A stretch of DNA of 64,000 bases, taken from contig JAEOAD010001413.1 in NCBI GenBank assembly GCA_036365145.1, positions 1,011,001 to 1,075,000 of the forward strand, given 5' to 3'. This DNA is from Orientallactaga sibirica. Lineage: Eukaryota; Chordata; Mammalia; Rodentia; Dipodidae. Below, in pieces: positions 1 through 10,189 of the stretch. Numbering within the stretch: position 1 is the first letter of the stretch; every line of letters begins with the position of its first letter. The notes below the pieces were generated by a model that had not been told where the DNA came from, searched no databases, and was given only the letters and a program-made list of their open reading frames with translations. A program made the translations under genes and the position numbers.

Positions 1-944
1 ATCAGCAAGGCCCGAGTTTAAACCAGAACTGGCCAGAAAATGCAGTGATAGTCTCTCCAGTTCCTCCAAACATCAATAAAGCCAGCGTGCCTCAGCCAGA
101 GAGAAGATGGAGAACAGGTGGCCACACAAGGCCTCCTCTGAAGGCCAGGGCCACTGATGGCCAAGATGCCTGCAGTACCCACTCTCCGCAGTTGTCCAGA
201 ACAGACTCAGGCAGGCTAAAGGAAACAGGCCTCATTATGTTGGGCACACAAAGGGCTGCTATGCAAAACGAATTCAGCCCAACAAATACTTCCCAGTACA
301 CGTAACTGGCAGGATCAGGTGCTGCTGGGAAACACGCGTGGCGTGAGCGAGGGGAAGCAGTCTGCGAGAGGGGAGCCGCAAGGCCCATCAGCCTTGCTGA
401 AAAAGGCCGGCACCGAAACCGGAAAACCTGGGGCAGAGGATTCCAGAAGGCAAGAGGAAAGGAGCCGGCTTCAAGCTCATTAAAGCAAATCTCCTGTTTA
501 CCCAACATTTGGGATGTAAATAACATTGAGGTGCCAAATCAAGAATTAAGCACTCTCTACGCTGAAGTCAACATTCTCTAATACGCAGGGCTTTTCAGAA
601 AGGAAAGCAAGGCATGAGGAGGAATTGTCCATAATCCATGCCTGACAATCACGCGTCCGCCCACAATACTGTCTACTTCAACCCACAGGAAGAAGCTGCC
701 CGAGTTCAGCATCACTCACCTGCAGGACGGGTCAACAATGCTGTATTCAAAAGGGAATCGGGCCGCACTGCTGGGCACGTTGCCTCCCCAGCCCACCTAA
801 AACGATCGTGGTAGTTATCTGCAATTGCACTTGAAAATATCTAGTGAAGAATTCCAGGAAAAGGCAGTTCATTAAGCCTTATACTGCAGTCGTGTGGAGT
901 GGCATGATGAAATCCTGTACCATCCACTTTGTCAAGCCAGGGAT
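1..944. other. Unique sequence, no gene seen
   Basis: No repeat family or exon with splice signals is recognisable. The part from about 470 to 670 is AT-richer, carries two forkhead-like motifs (CTGTTTAC near 490 and TGTAAATA near 516) and reads like conserved non-coding DNA, but this cannot be verified without alignment. Open frames on both strands here (up to 144 codons) show no familiar domain. Confidence 0.5.
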
Positions 945-1290
945 GTGGATCATCTTAGTTCATTGTATCCATGCTGCATAGGCCATCCTCCTGCTGGTCA
1001 CTCTGGCCCTCTCAATCATCATATCAGTTATAGCCCAGCTTATCTGCATTAAATGCCCTGCCCCTCCCCTCCCAGAACTCACTCAGAAGCCACCTCAGTT
1101 ATCTGATCAACTGTAGCTCGGTGTATCTACATTGTATATGCTACACTCCCGCTACTCACTCGGCAGCCCCCTCAGTTATCAGATTAATTACTGCCCAGTG
1201 TATCCATGCTGCATACGCTATCCTCCCACGGTCATTCAGCAGCCATCTCAGTACCAGATCAACTGCTGTTGCGCACAACCACACTGCACA
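945..1290. repeat. Degenerate minisatellite, ~71-77 bp unit, about four copies
   Basis: The phrase CAGTTATCTGATCAACTG recurs with changes at 1096, 1173 and 1249, and a more diverged unit starts at 1025. The neighbouring phrase TGTATCCATGCTGCATA appears near 965 and again near 1199. Spacing is 71, 77 and 76 bp. Copies are clearly diverged, so the array is old. It abuts the LTR that starts at 1294. Confidence 0.7.
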
Positions 1291-1293
1291 CAC

Positions 1294-1637
1294 TGTGGTG
1301 GCTTGAATCGGGTGTCCCCATAAACTCGTGTGTTTTGAACGCTAGGTGCCCTGCTGGCAGCAGTTTAGGAGGCAGAGCCTTGCTGGAGGAGGTGTGTTGT
1401 TGGGGGAGGGCTTTGCAGTGCTACAGCCAGCTCCCCCGTGCCAGAGCTCGGCTCACTCTCCTGCTGCTGTCTTTCAACAGCTGTGGCAGAAATGACATCC
1501 AGCCTCTGCTCATGCCACGCTTTCCCCTCCCATCATGAAGTTTCCTCTCGAGACTGTAAGCCAAAATAAACCCTTTCCTCCCATCAGCTGCTTCTGGTCA
1601 GGTGTTCTGTCCTGACACCTAGAAGGTGTCTACAACA
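1294..1637 (+). mobile_element. Solo LTR, ERVL-MaLR (ORR1-like)
   Basis: It starts TGTGGTGGCTTGAAT and contains the run of landmarks typical of ORR1-type LTRs: an early CCCCATAAACTC block, GGAGGCAGAGCCTTGCTGGA, a late CTGTAAGCCAAAATAAACCC polyadenylation block (AATAAA), and an end close to CA. It is related to the two LTRs of the element at 23588-25639. No internal region or exact target-site duplication was found, so it is a solo LTR. It has no coding capacity. Confidence 0.8.
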
Positions 1638-1687
1638 CTGCCCTCCTGTAGCCATCTTAGGTATCAGACTGATGGCCATGGGCCCCA

Positions 1688-1885
1688 GTGCTTCCATTTT
1701 ATTGTTGTTAATAGCCTCCTACTGTGCCCCATTCATAAATTAAACCTCATCTTATGCCTTGCTTACAACTTAACCTTTATCATACATACAGATCTATAGG
1801 GAAAAAATAGGATCTATAGGGCTCAAGATTATCCTTGGCTTCAGGCATCCACTGGGGGGTGGGAATCTTGGAATTTATGCCTTGG
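1688..1885 (+). mobile_element. Tigger/MER2-type DNA transposon fragment
   Basis: The order of phrases TTATTGTTGTTAATAGCCTC, AAATTAAACCTCATC, a GATCTATAGGG block and TCAGGCATCCACTGGGGG matches the 3' part of mammalian pogo-class Tigger1/MER2 elements as I recall them. It is diverged, lacks a transposase frame and is a fossil older than rodents. Confidence 0.7.
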
Positions 1886-2019
1886 AAATATCACTCTATA
1901 GCAATTACAAGCGACAAAAGCACATATTTAATAAAGAAAGAGAGGCAAAGAATTCTACAACGCAGGCTTTCTGGGATCCCACAAGGAAGACTCTAAAGCA
2001 ACTAGAGATAAAAGACTGC

Positions 2020-2149
2020 AGAGGTCAGTATGGTTGCACATGCCTATCGTTCCAGTACTTGGGAGGTGAAGGCAGGAGGAGGCAGGAAGGTTAGGAGTTC
2101 AAGGCCAGCCTGGGACTACATGAGACACCCATCTTGGAAAGGATGAAAC
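2020..2149 (+). mobile_element. Old B1-like SINE
   Basis: GGTTGCACATGCCTATCG, GTACTTGGGAGGTGAAGGC and AGTTCAAGGCCAGCCTGGGA correspond in order to B1 landmarks, with much divergence. Its A-rich tail has grown into the purine repeat that follows. Confidence 0.7.
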
Positions 2150-2312
2150 GAAGGAAGGGAGAGAGAGGGGGAGCAAAAGAAAGAAAGGAAAGAAGGGAGG
2201 GGGGAGCAAAAGAAAGAAAGGAAAGAAGGAAGGGAGAGTGGGGGGAGCAAAAGAAAGAAAGGAAAGGAGGAAGGGTGACAGGAAGAGAGGGAGGGAGGGA
2301 CTGGAAGGATAT
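2150..2312. repeat. Purine-rich minisatellite, ~33-42 bp unit, three copies
   Basis: The block GGGGAGCAAAAGAAAGAAAG recurs three times near 2169, 2202 and 2244, followed by GGAA/GGGA-rich DNA. It probably arose from the tail of the adjacent B1 copy. Confidence 0.75.
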
Positions 2313-2344
2313 GACCAGAGACTCCATTCTGCTCTTACGTTGCT

Positions 2345-2653
2345 TTGGGTGTGTACATGTAAGAAAGAACACATGGCCGGTGTGTGTGGAGGTCAGAGGA
2401 CAACTTCGACTGTCCTCACCTTCCACCTTCTTTGAAGCAAGGGCGCTTGTTGCTCATCATTGAGTTTGCCAGGCTGCCTGGTCTGTGAGCTTCAGGAAAT
2501 TCTTCTGTACCCACGCCCCTTCTTACCATAGGCATGCTGGGATTCCAGATGCTGACTAGAGTGCCCAGTATCTATGGGGGTACGGGGATCAGAATTCAGG
2601 TCCTCACACTTGCACAGCAAGCCCTTTAACCACTGAGCCATCTCCCCAGCCCT
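2345..2653 (-). mobile_element. B4-class SINE (ID/B1 chimera with CA-rich end)
   Basis: On the minus strand it starts GGGCTGGGGAGATGGCTCAG (tRNA-like head with Pol III A box) and ends in the GAGGTCAGAGGACAACTT block and a TG-rich end. The B1-like middle is degenerate. This is the first of a family that I call B4-class throughout (RSINE1/B4 in recalled nomenclature). Confidence 0.75.
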
Positions 2654-2689
2654 CTTAAGTTTCTTAATAGTCGCCAGCATGCTATGGAA

Positions 2690-3150
2690 ACTCAGTAACA
2701 GTAGCTAATAAAAGCACAATAAGTTAAAATTGCTCATGAACTAGAGCCAACTCTTGTCTGTATGTACATATTATAAAAATCTCAAGCAAGCTGACGAGTT
2801 CCATCTTCTGCTCATTTAATCCCGATATCACTCCTACCGTTAGCTCCATTGTAAACAGAAATTACTGGCAGGATGCTGATGAAAAGGGTGGCAGCATTCC
2901 ACAGCCAGACTGTGTGGCAGACTCGCCCCGCAATATAAATAACTCGATTTAAAAGAAAAAAAGGAAAACAAAAACCATCAGGGTAATGAACACCACTCCT
3001 ACTTAGGAAGGAATTGATGAGACCCGAAGATGACGGGGAGCAGCCGTTCTTTCCTCAGTCTCAGATATTAAAACTGAGCCAGCAGTGTCCGGGCTTGAAA
3101 TGATCGACTCTAGACTGTTCCCAGTGACTGGGGCTTTGCATAAATTAGAC
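2690..3150. other. Unique AT-rich island, possible conserved non-coding element
   Basis: No repeat is recognisable. The stretch 2770-2960, with an ATTACTGGCAGGATGCTGAT block and a CCCCGCAATATAAATAACTC block, lacks the CpG decay and low complexity of its surroundings. Conservation is only a guess. Confidence 0.25.
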
Positions 3151-3153
3151 AAG

Positions 3154-3440
3154 AGAGGTGACACACAGCACAGAGGTGCTGTTACTTAGAATATACACCG
3201 TCAGCGAGGCCTCGGAAGCCTAAAAAATCTTTTATCCCAATTTTCCAATCCTAGGACATCAGGTGCTGTTACTTAGAATACACCACAACTAAAGTAAAAA
3301 ATCTTTTATCCCAATTTTCCAATCCTAGGACATCAGAGGCGACACACCACACTAAGGTGCTATCACTTAGAATATACACCGTCAGCAAGGCCTCGGAAGC
3401 CTAAAAAGTCTTTGAATCTGGATTTTCTGATCCTAGGACA
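3154..3440. repeat. Three-copy tandem repeat, ~87-105 bp unit
   Basis: AGGTGCT[G/A]T.ACTTAGAATA recurs at 3174, 3261 and 3355. Each copy ends in CCTAGGACA. Copies 1 and 3 share the block ACCGTCAGC[G/A]AGGCCTCGG, which is missing or replaced in copy 2. Copies 1 and 2 share an identical block of about 35 bp ending in the CCTAGGACATCA sequence. Confidence 0.85.
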
Positions 3441-3733
3441 GCTGAGGCTGAACAAAGAGAGGGCATTTGGGCCAGTGGCTAGAATCTGGGCCTCTGGGGA
3501 CCTTGGAGGTTAGCGATCACCAGGAATGCTTGAAGACTCCAGCTCATGGCACAGAGTGAGCCCGGATGAAGCGGCCATGTGCACAGGGAGACTCCAGCAC
3601 TGGCCCCTCCTAAACAGATGCACTAATAGACGCAGGCCTCAGACTTGAGGTCAAGAGCTGAGATGCCACCAAACAGGTGATCAAGTGACATATCAGGAGA
3701 CTTGAAAGGGTACACTGGCTTTGCTTTGGTGCT

Positions 3734-3734
<1 letters not shown>
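3441..3734. other. Unique sequence
   Basis: No repeat or gene signal is recognised. Confidence 0.4.
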
Positions 3735-3779
<45 letters not shown>

Positions 3780-4277
3780 ATGTTTTTGCATTTGTACGAG
3801 CATGTACATCCATGTAGAGGCCATACACTTTTTTTTTTGAGAGAGAAAGAGATAGAGAAATAGGCACAGGAAGAGGGAGGGAGAGAGAGAATGGGAGTGC
3901 CAGGGCCTCCAGTCACTGCAAATGAACTCCAGATGCATGCAACCCCTTGGGCATCTGGCTTACATGGGTCCTGGGGAATCGAACCTGGGTCCTTTGGCTT
4001 TGCAGACAAACACCTTAACCACTGAGCCATCTCTCCAGCCCCATCCACCTTTTGTTGAGACAGGGTCTCATCAGCCCAGAGCTTGTCAAGTGAGTAAGAC
4101 TGGTAGGAGCCTCGGGGATCCTGTAGCTTCCGCTCCTGTAGCTTCTCCCTCCCCAGGGCTGGGATTACAAGCATGTGACATCACATTTGGCTTTTTTCCA
4201 TGGGTTCTGGGGCTCAAACTCAGGTCCTCATGCTTGTAAAGCGAGCACTCTACTGACTAAGGTGTCTCTGCAGCCCC
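3735..4277 (-). mobile_element. B4-class SINE, interrupted by a Dip-type SINE, with (TG)n end
   Basis: The minus-strand head (CCCAGAACC/CCATGGAAAA and the terminal GGGCTGCAGAGACACCTTAG) lies at 4050-4277. The CA-rich end is at 3735-3827 and includes an uninterrupted (TG)n tract at 3737-3776. The Dip-type copy at 3828-4043 separates the two halves. Confidence 0.7.
3828..4043 (-). mobile_element. Dip-type tRNA-derived SINE
   Basis: Family description for all such entries: read 5'-3' the element begins GGGCTGGAGAGATGGCTTAG, has an A box (TGGCTTAGCGG) and a B box (GGTTCGATTCC), then a unique body ending CTGGAGGCCCTGG and a CT-rich tract, and finishes in TAAA/A repeats. This copy is on the minus strand and nearly full length, inserted in a B4-class SINE. 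Confidence 0.9.
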
Positions 4278-4611
4278 ACTGTAGGTCTTACCAGAGAGCT
4301 ACCTTCAGCATGGCATTCTGGATCTTCTTTTACCACTAAGTCTCATTCGTGCTATTTCGTAGTCATCACAAGCATTGATTTCATTTCAATTCTAGTATAA
4401 CAGGTCTCTGAAAAGAGACACTGTGGCCAGCTAGGCTCCAACAGACACTCTGCACCTGGGGATGGCTGACAATTATGACAGGGAACACTTGGTGACATCT
4501 CCCTCTGACAAATTCACATGAGTGGACTTCTTACATGTGTTTATGTAATCACCATCCTTTCTCTACTTCTTTCTACTTGGAAACAAGTTCCTTTTTAAGA
4601 AAAACAAGTTC
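4278..4611. other. Unique sequence
   Basis: Moderately AT-rich; no repeat or exon recognised. Confidence 0.4.
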
Positions 4612-4840
4612 CAGGCTGGGGATATACAGCTCAGTTAGTGGAGTTTTGCCTGGCATGCATAAATCCCTGGGTTCCATTCTTAGTGTTACATAAACTGCAT
4701 GTGGTGGTGCACCCCTGTAATCCCAGCACTTAGGAAGGAGGCAGAAGGAGGAGGATCAAGAACTCAAGATCATCTTTGGCTACACAGCAGGTTCAAGGCC
4801 AATCTGGGATCCATGATACTCTTCCTCAAAAAAGTAAAAA
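4612..4840 (+). mobile_element. ID/B1 chimeric SINE
   Basis: An ID-like head (AGGCTGGGGATATACAGCTC ... CCTGGGTTCCATTC) is followed by a B1-like body (GTGGTGGTGCACCCCTGTAA ... TTCAAGGCCAATCTGGGA) and an A-rich end. Confidence 0.75.
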
Positions 4841-5375
4841 ACTAAAAACTTCCTTAGTACAATTCCCCAAGCCATGTTCCAAAGAGTCTCCCTTTATCCA
4901 AGCGACTCCACAGGGTCTCCAGTCTGGAGCAGGCTCACATAGAAGACTGTGCCGACAGCCCCTCGGCCAGCAGATGCCCCATCCCAGTCATGTGCCTGTG
5001 CAGAGGGCTCAGAGGGAAAATACTGGGGATCTGTGCCACTCTGCTTTTCCCAGACCTCCTCCCCAGGTTAAAGCAAGTTCCATGTCCATCTTCCTCCCTG
5101 TGGGACACAGTCTCACCTACTACCTAGCGCAGGACCTGGTGCTGAGCAGAGAGGAGGTGAACACGGACACCATTAAAGCTGTGTCCCTTTGGCCCTCTTG
5201 AGGGACCCACTGCCCAGGGTACCCGGGTGCTGGACTCTTTGGAACTGATTGTAAGTGCTAGATCTGGACCGTGGCTCTACTCTGATGTGATGAAATGATT
5301 CAGCTGTTCTGTGCACTTGTCAGAACCAGTATCATTGTATCTTCCCTGAAACTCCATTGCCATAATTTGTGGACC
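4841..5375. other. Unique sequence, no gene seen
   Basis: A 141-codon open frame begins in the SINE tail at 4776 and runs into this region; it has no recognisable domain and is not accepted as coding. No repeat family recognised. Confidence 0.4.
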
Positions 5376-5578
5376 TGGGCTGGGAGATGGCGCCACGGTT
5401 AAAGGGGCCTGCCACAACCTGGGTTCAATTCTCCAATATCCACAACCTACATAAAGCCAGACGTACCAAGTGGCGTGTGCATCCAGAGTTCATTTGCAGT
5501 GACAGTGGCAGGAGGCTCTGGGGTACCTGTTCGACACTCCCCCACCTCTCTCTATCTCTTTTTCTCTCCCCAACCCCC
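5376..5578 (+). mobile_element. Old Dip-type SINE
   Basis: GGGCTGGGAGATGGCGCCAC, GGGTTCAATTCTCCAAT, AGAGTTCATTTGCAGTG and a CT-rich tract occur in family order, with many substitutions. It lies directly upstream of a B4-class copy in the other orientation. Confidence 0.7.
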
Positions 5579-5882
5579 ATGTATGTATTCACGTGTGTAT
5601 TCATGTTGGTATGTGTGGGTGCACATGTGTGCATTTGCATGCGGAGGCCACAAGTCAGCTTCAGGAATCTTCCTCGGTGGCTCTCCACCTTATTTTTGAA
5701 ACAGGGTCTCTTAATGAACTTGGAGCTCATTGATTCAGCTACACTAGCTAGCCAGCAAGGCCTGCGGGGGCCTCCCGACCTCACCTCACCAGTGCTGGGA
5801 TCACAGGCACACATTTCGGCAAATTCAGGTCCTCATGTCTGTGTGACAAACACTTGACCCACTGAGCCATCGCTGCAGCTCC
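5579..5882 (-). mobile_element. B4-class SINE
   Basis: GTGTGCATTTGCATGCGGAG, GAGCTCATTGATTCAGC, CTAGCTAGCCAGCAAGGCC and the terminal CACTGAGCCATCGCTGCAGC are the reverse complement of the family landmarks; near full length. Confidence 0.85.
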
Positions 5883-6003
5883 CATCCCCTCCCACGTGAC
5901 AGGCCTGTCCAGGGTATACAGGGGTCAGGCCCCTTGAAACTAAATATCAACACTAGATTTGGACTGGGGACTGGGATGCTATTTCAGTACAATATGGCTT
6001 ACA

Positions 6004-6214
6004 TCTTATTTTTTAAATATTTTTATTTATTTATTTGAGAGAGAGGAAGGGGGAGAGAGAGAGAATGGACCCACCAAGGCCTTCAGCCGCTGCAAACGAA
6101 CTCCAGACACATGTGCCACTTTGTGCATCTGGCTTACACGGGTCCTGGGGAATCGAACCTGGGTCCTTTGGCTTTGCAGGAAAGTGCCTTAACCACGAAG
6201 CCGTCTCCCCGGCC
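6004..6214 (-). mobile_element. Dip-type SINE
   Basis: The T-rich/TTTATTTATT tail is at the left, then a GAGA tract and the body to the head at about 6214. It interrupts the T-rich centre of a B4-class copy whose head lies at 6215-6395. Confidence 0.9.
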
Positions 6215-6395
6215 CGTCACACCTTATTTTTTGAGACAAGGTCTTTCACTGAACTTACAGCTACTGACTTAGCCAGACTAGCTATCCCTTGGTGCAACCA
6301 CCAAGCTTGGCTTCAGAGAGATTCTGGGGATCCAAATCGGGTCCTCATGCCCACACAGCAAGCACTTCACCAATTGAGACATCTCCCAGCCCCAG
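6215..6395 (-). mobile_element. B4-class SINE, head portion
   Basis: TTTTTTGAGACAAGGTCTTTC ... GACTTAGCCAGACTAGCTA ... ATTGAGACATCTCCCAGCCCC. The CA-rich end is missing or lies left of the Dip-type insertion. Confidence 0.75.
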
Positions 6396-7204
6396 GTCCC
6401 CTTCTCTTTATAGACAAAACACCCAGCCATAAGTTCTGTGGCCCGACAGGTTCTGCCAAATCCTTGAAGAGGCAAAAGGAATTCGTGACAAATCTGCAGT
6501 CAGAAAAAATCAATTCCCAAACACCACATCATTCACCAACAAGCCCGCCGGGGCATTGACTTCAGAGGGGAGCAGATGGCCTTCCTGAAAAAGACTCTAA
6601 GAAGAGTAGGAAGCGTGTTGAGGTTGGGTCTGCAGCCTGTCGTCAGGCAGGCAGGAGCAGCGAGAGGCAAGAGTCACACGCTGCCCGGGCCTGGCAGGGA
6701 TGGAAATGAATGAGAAGGTGAAGGGCTGGAAGCGTTCCAGCAAAAACTGGTCTGTACATGGGAACACGGTGTCAGACTAAGACAGAATCAGCTTGTCTGA
6801 CTTGTGGTTTTCTTGACAACATTCATCTCCTCTTGGCCTGATACAGGGCAATTAGTGCTTGTCAGCTGAATCATGTGTTATTAAGATCATGCAGGCATTT
6901 TTTAATTACGGTGAGCGAGACAGACAGTAATAAGATCCCGGCAACTTCAACTTCCCTCTTCCTTTCCAGGTAAGCCAGAAGCTGTCTTTTGTTTTCTCTT
7001 CCTTTTCTTTCTTTTCCTTTCTTTCCTGTCTTTTTCCTCTTTCATCTTTCTGTCTTCCTATCTTACTCTATCCTTTCTCCCTTGTTTTGTCTCCCCCCCC
7101 CTTCTTTGTCCTATTAGTGTTTCAAGAAAAGCTACATATAATTCAGCCTCTGGGTTCCCATCTCCCTCCAACTGATGGGGGACTCCCCAGCCCTAAATCT
7201 TATC
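6396..7204. other. Unique region with candidate conserved element at ~6780-6965
   Basis: No gene. The core at 6780-6965 is AT-rich but not simple, with homeodomain-type sites (CAATTAG near 6850 and TTTTTAATTACGG near 6900) and no repeat signature, as in developmental enhancers. 6975-7105 is a pyrimidine-rich (TTTC)-like stretch. Confidence 0.35.
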
Positions 7205-7218
7205 AAAGACACCTTTTT

Positions 7219-7379
7219 AGCCAGGCGTGGTGGTGCACGCCTTTAATCCCAGCACTCAGGAGGCAGAGGTAGGAGGATCACCGTGAGTTCGAGGCCACCC
7301 TGAGACTACATAGTTAATTCCAGGTCAGCCTGGGCCAGAATAAGACCCTACCTCGAAAAAAAAAAAAAAAAAAAAAAAA
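7219..7379 (+). mobile_element. B1 SINE, young
   Basis: Family description for all B1 entries: 7SL-derived head (GCCGGGCGTGGTGG), CACGCCTTTAATCCCAGC, then GGAGGCAGAGGTAGGAGGAT, the duplicated segment GACTACATAG..AATTCCAGG, and ACCCTACCTCGAAAA. This copy has the GTTAATTCC variant, a 30-nt A tail, and a perfect target-site duplication AAAGACACCTTTTT at 7205-7218 and 7380-7393. Confidence 0.95.
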
Positions 7380-7455
7380 AAAGACACCTTTTTGCAACAT
7401 GTGATAGTGCTAGGGGAGGATGTGGGAACCACAACTTGTACTTTCAAAATTGCTA

Positions 7456-7612
7456 AATGTCAGGGATGTAGTTTCAGTGGTAGAGCACGGTGGAGGGGGG
7501 GGTGCCCCATGTCTGTCATCCCAGCACTTGGGAGGTAGAGGCAAGTGAATCGTGATTTCCAGGCCAGCCTGGGCTATGTCTGAGCCCCTGTCTCCACAAC
7601 AAATAAAATGCC
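7456..7612 (+). mobile_element. Old ID/B1 chimeric SINE fragment
   Basis: An ID-like start (CAGGGATGTAGTTTCAGTGG) runs into a diverged B1 body (CATCCCAGCACTTGGGAGGT ... AGGCCAGCCTGGGCTATG). Confidence 0.65.
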
Positions 7613-7721
7613 GGGAGAATTCCAATTTGGAATTCTTACTGTACCTCACTGTACCCAGAGCCCAGTAGCTCCTGAAAGGGCCTAGATAGTTCTTTCCTCC
7701 GTCCAAAGCCTGTGTTTTTTT

Positions 7722-7903
7722 TTTAATTTATTAACAAATTTTAATTATTTGCATGGGAAGGGGGCTCACCACGATCTATTACTGTGAACCAGACACATGT
7801 GACACTTTGGGTCAGACTTTACATGGGGGCTGGGGAACTGAACTCGGGCCAACAGGCTTTGCAAGCAAGCGTCTTTAACTGCTGAACCATCTCCCTCGCC
7901 CCA
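7722..7903 (-). mobile_element. Dip-type SINE, diverged
   Basis: A TTTAATTTATT tail, then ACATGTGACACTTTGGG, GGGGCTGGGGAACTGAACTC, and the terminal GAACCATCTCCCTCGCCCC. The CT tract is lost. Confidence 0.75.
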
Positions 7904-7931
7904 GTTTTTTAAAAAAAAAAAAAAAAAAAAA

Positions 7932-8435
7932 CTCCATTTCTTCTTCCTATCACATGGCACCCAAACCTAAGAAGGGTAAAGATGATTTGGTCTCCTCTCC
8001 AAGTCTATATTTCATCCTGTTTGCTTTGAAATGAACAGTTCTGCAAAAGGTTAAAGTCTAGTCTAGTTCAACCTGAATCTGAGTTCACAGTTTTTGTTTT
8101 TGACGCTCCCTTTCCGTTGATATTTCATTTGAAGGAATGATTTCCCTTTCCTGGGCGATTTCCAATGTTTATGGCCCGGGTCTTCTTTTTATACAACCAG
8201 GAGCCTGTGTGCTTTCTGGGATATCCCCGGGGGGCCATCTGCTTTCTTAGGCCACAGGGAGGGATCTGGGGATGTCTGATAAGGAGGAAGCACCTACAGT
8301 CCTTTTCACTAGGGACACAGGTACAGCCTCCAAATTGCTGTGAGCTTTTTTCTCTCTCTCATCAAACTACAGTCACAACAAGCATAGATAGAACATTTCA
8401 GGAGGGTGGGCTCTCCTCTTTTGGGGGGACAAAAT
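7932..8435. other. Unique sequence
   Basis: No gene. The segment 8090-8165 (a GACGCTCCCTTTCCGTTGAT block and the sequence after it) is repeat-free. A 103-codon frame across 8165-8476 runs into the neighbouring SINE and is not accepted. Confidence 0.4.
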
Positions 8436-8622
8436 CTCACGTAGTGCAGGCAGCTTCAAACTCACTGTGCGTCTGAGGCTGACACAGATTCCTGATCCTT
8501 CTGCTCCTGGCTGCCCAGGGCTGTGGTTATAGGCGAGGACCACATGCTTTATGGAGTGCTGGAATAGAACCCGGGGCTTGGTGCATGGAAGGCAACACTC
8601 TATCCACTAAGCTACATGCCCC
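8436..8622 (-). mobile_element. ID/B1 chimeric SINE
   Basis: A diverged B1 reverse complement is followed by the reverse complement of an ID head (GAATAGAACCCGGGGCTTGG ... CACTAAGCTACATGCCCC). Confidence 0.65.
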
Positions 8623-8629
8623 ATGCTTT

Positions 8630-8962
8630 CTCCTTTGTGTTGTGTGTCCTGTGTGCACACGCGTGCATATGCAGTCCCCTTGCACTTTTGTGCGTGAAGG
8701 CCGGAAGAGAACATTGGGTATCTTCCTCCATTGCTCTTCACCTGATCTGCTGGAAACCAAGTGTCTCACTAAACCCAAAGCTCACACCTCTTCGAATTTA
8801 GACCAGCTGACCAGCAAGCCCCAGAGAGCCCCGTTTCCAGCCCCTTCAACACTGGGGTTACAGGTGTGTGGACACACACTTGGAATTTTACACAAGTGCT
8901 GGGTCAAAATCAGGTTCTCATGCTTGCAAGCACTCTTAACTGCTGAGCCATCTCCCTAGCCC
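8630..8962 (-). mobile_element. B4-class SINE
   Basis: TGTGTGCACACGCGTGCATA, GAAGGCCGGAAGAGAACATT, GACCAGCTGACCAGCAAGCC and the terminal GCTGAGCCATCTCCCTAGCCC are in reverse-complement order. Confidence 0.85.
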
Positions 8963-8965
8963 AAC

Positions 8966-9066
8966 ATTCTCCTTTGTGATAGCTATGTAGTCTAGGCTGG
9001 CCTTGAACTTGTGATTCACCTACTGCAGTCTTCCTAAGCACTGAGATTACAGGCATATGCCCAGCC
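8966..9066 (-). mobile_element. Old B1 SINE
   Basis: CTATGTAGTCTAGGCTGGCC, TTGAACTTGTGATTCACC and CACTGAGATTACAGGCAT follow B1 order in reverse complement. Confidence 0.7.
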
Positions 9067-9935
9067 AGGATGCAAGTTTCTGAAGGCAGAGTCTCCCTTC
9101 TCCAGTCTTCCTCCTCCCATGTCTGTCTGCCACCCTTTCGAAGGAGTATTTTTATACAAGCCATTTTTACAGTCCTTTTGCTAAGGCTCTTCAGCATGTG
9201 TCTCTGAAATGGATGTGTTACATAACATGCCCAGGATATGCTTGTGGCCTAAGTCTTGCATGTCTGTTCAAAGAGCCTCTTTCGGTAGATTTTGTACCAT
9301 GCTGGACAAGCTGCACAGTCCGACATTCATACCCATCCCCTGCCTACAGTGTCCTTTGCTTGCTTCCACAGACCCAGGGACTCCTTTTGTCACCACCCAC
9401 CACCAAGACAGGAGGTGACAGAAAGATCAGAGCATGACTCTACAGTCCCACATCTCCGTGAGAAGGCAGCTGTCCTAGGCTTAATGACACACAGACACTG
9501 GCACACGAGCTGTCTGCTGTCACTGGGCAGGAGCTGAACCTACCAGCCATTCCACGGCTACATATGGAACTCCACCAAGGAGTTCACTCCCCACAGGAGT
9601 TCACAAACTGCCTAGCACCCCAATTTATCCCCCAACAAGGCTGGGCCATGAAAGAGGCCTGACCACACCAGGCCTCAGTATATAGCAAAGACTGTTGAAG
9701 CTGGCCAAAGGAGCCCAGGATAATAGTCACAGGACACAGGACCCCTCTAGGCCTCCAGGGGGGGAACGACAAGTGCAGACAAGAGCCAGGTTAAGACCAG
9801 CCTCAGTCACAGACAGGGCTCACCGTCCCTGGTAAAGAAACCTTCACTGGTAGTTAGAATGTATTTTTTTAGGAAAAGTAAACAAAAAGTTATCAAAGTC
9901 CCATTGTTTTAACCATGGAGATCAGAAGTCCACAA
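9067..9935. other. Unique sequence, no gene seen
   Basis: About 870 bp without recognisable repeats. Short overlapping open frames (60-95 codons) on both strands have no family signature. Confidence 0.45.
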
Positions 9936-10189
9936 AGGGTGTCTTCCTCAATTGTTTTCCGCCTTATTTGTTTGTTGAGACACGGTCTCTCAGTGAATCT
10001 GGGGCTCACTGATTTTGCTAGACTGGCTGGCCGCTGAGCCCCAGAATCCTCTTATCCCTGCCTCCCCAACACTGCGATTGCAGGTGTAAGCAGCTGTTGC
10101 CAGCTTTCACGTGGGTGCTGGGGATCCAAATTTAGGTACTTGTTCTTGCTGGGGAAAGGACTTAACCATTGAGCCACCTCCCCAACCCC
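9936..10189 (-). mobile_element. B4-class SINE, head and middle
   Basis: GAGACACGGTCTCTCAGTG, TGCTAGACTGGCTGGCC, GGTGCTGGGGATCCAAAT and the end CATTGAGCCACCTCCCCAACC. Confidence 0.8.

Noticed and set aside
92..526. 144-codon minus-strand frame at the window start
   Set aside because: No familiar domain and overlapped by another frame on the opposite strand; reads as translated non-coding DNA.
3623..4174. 183-codon minus-strand frame with a His-Thr repeat
   Set aside because: The repeat is the translated (TG)n tract and the rest is Dip-type and B4-class SINE sequence.
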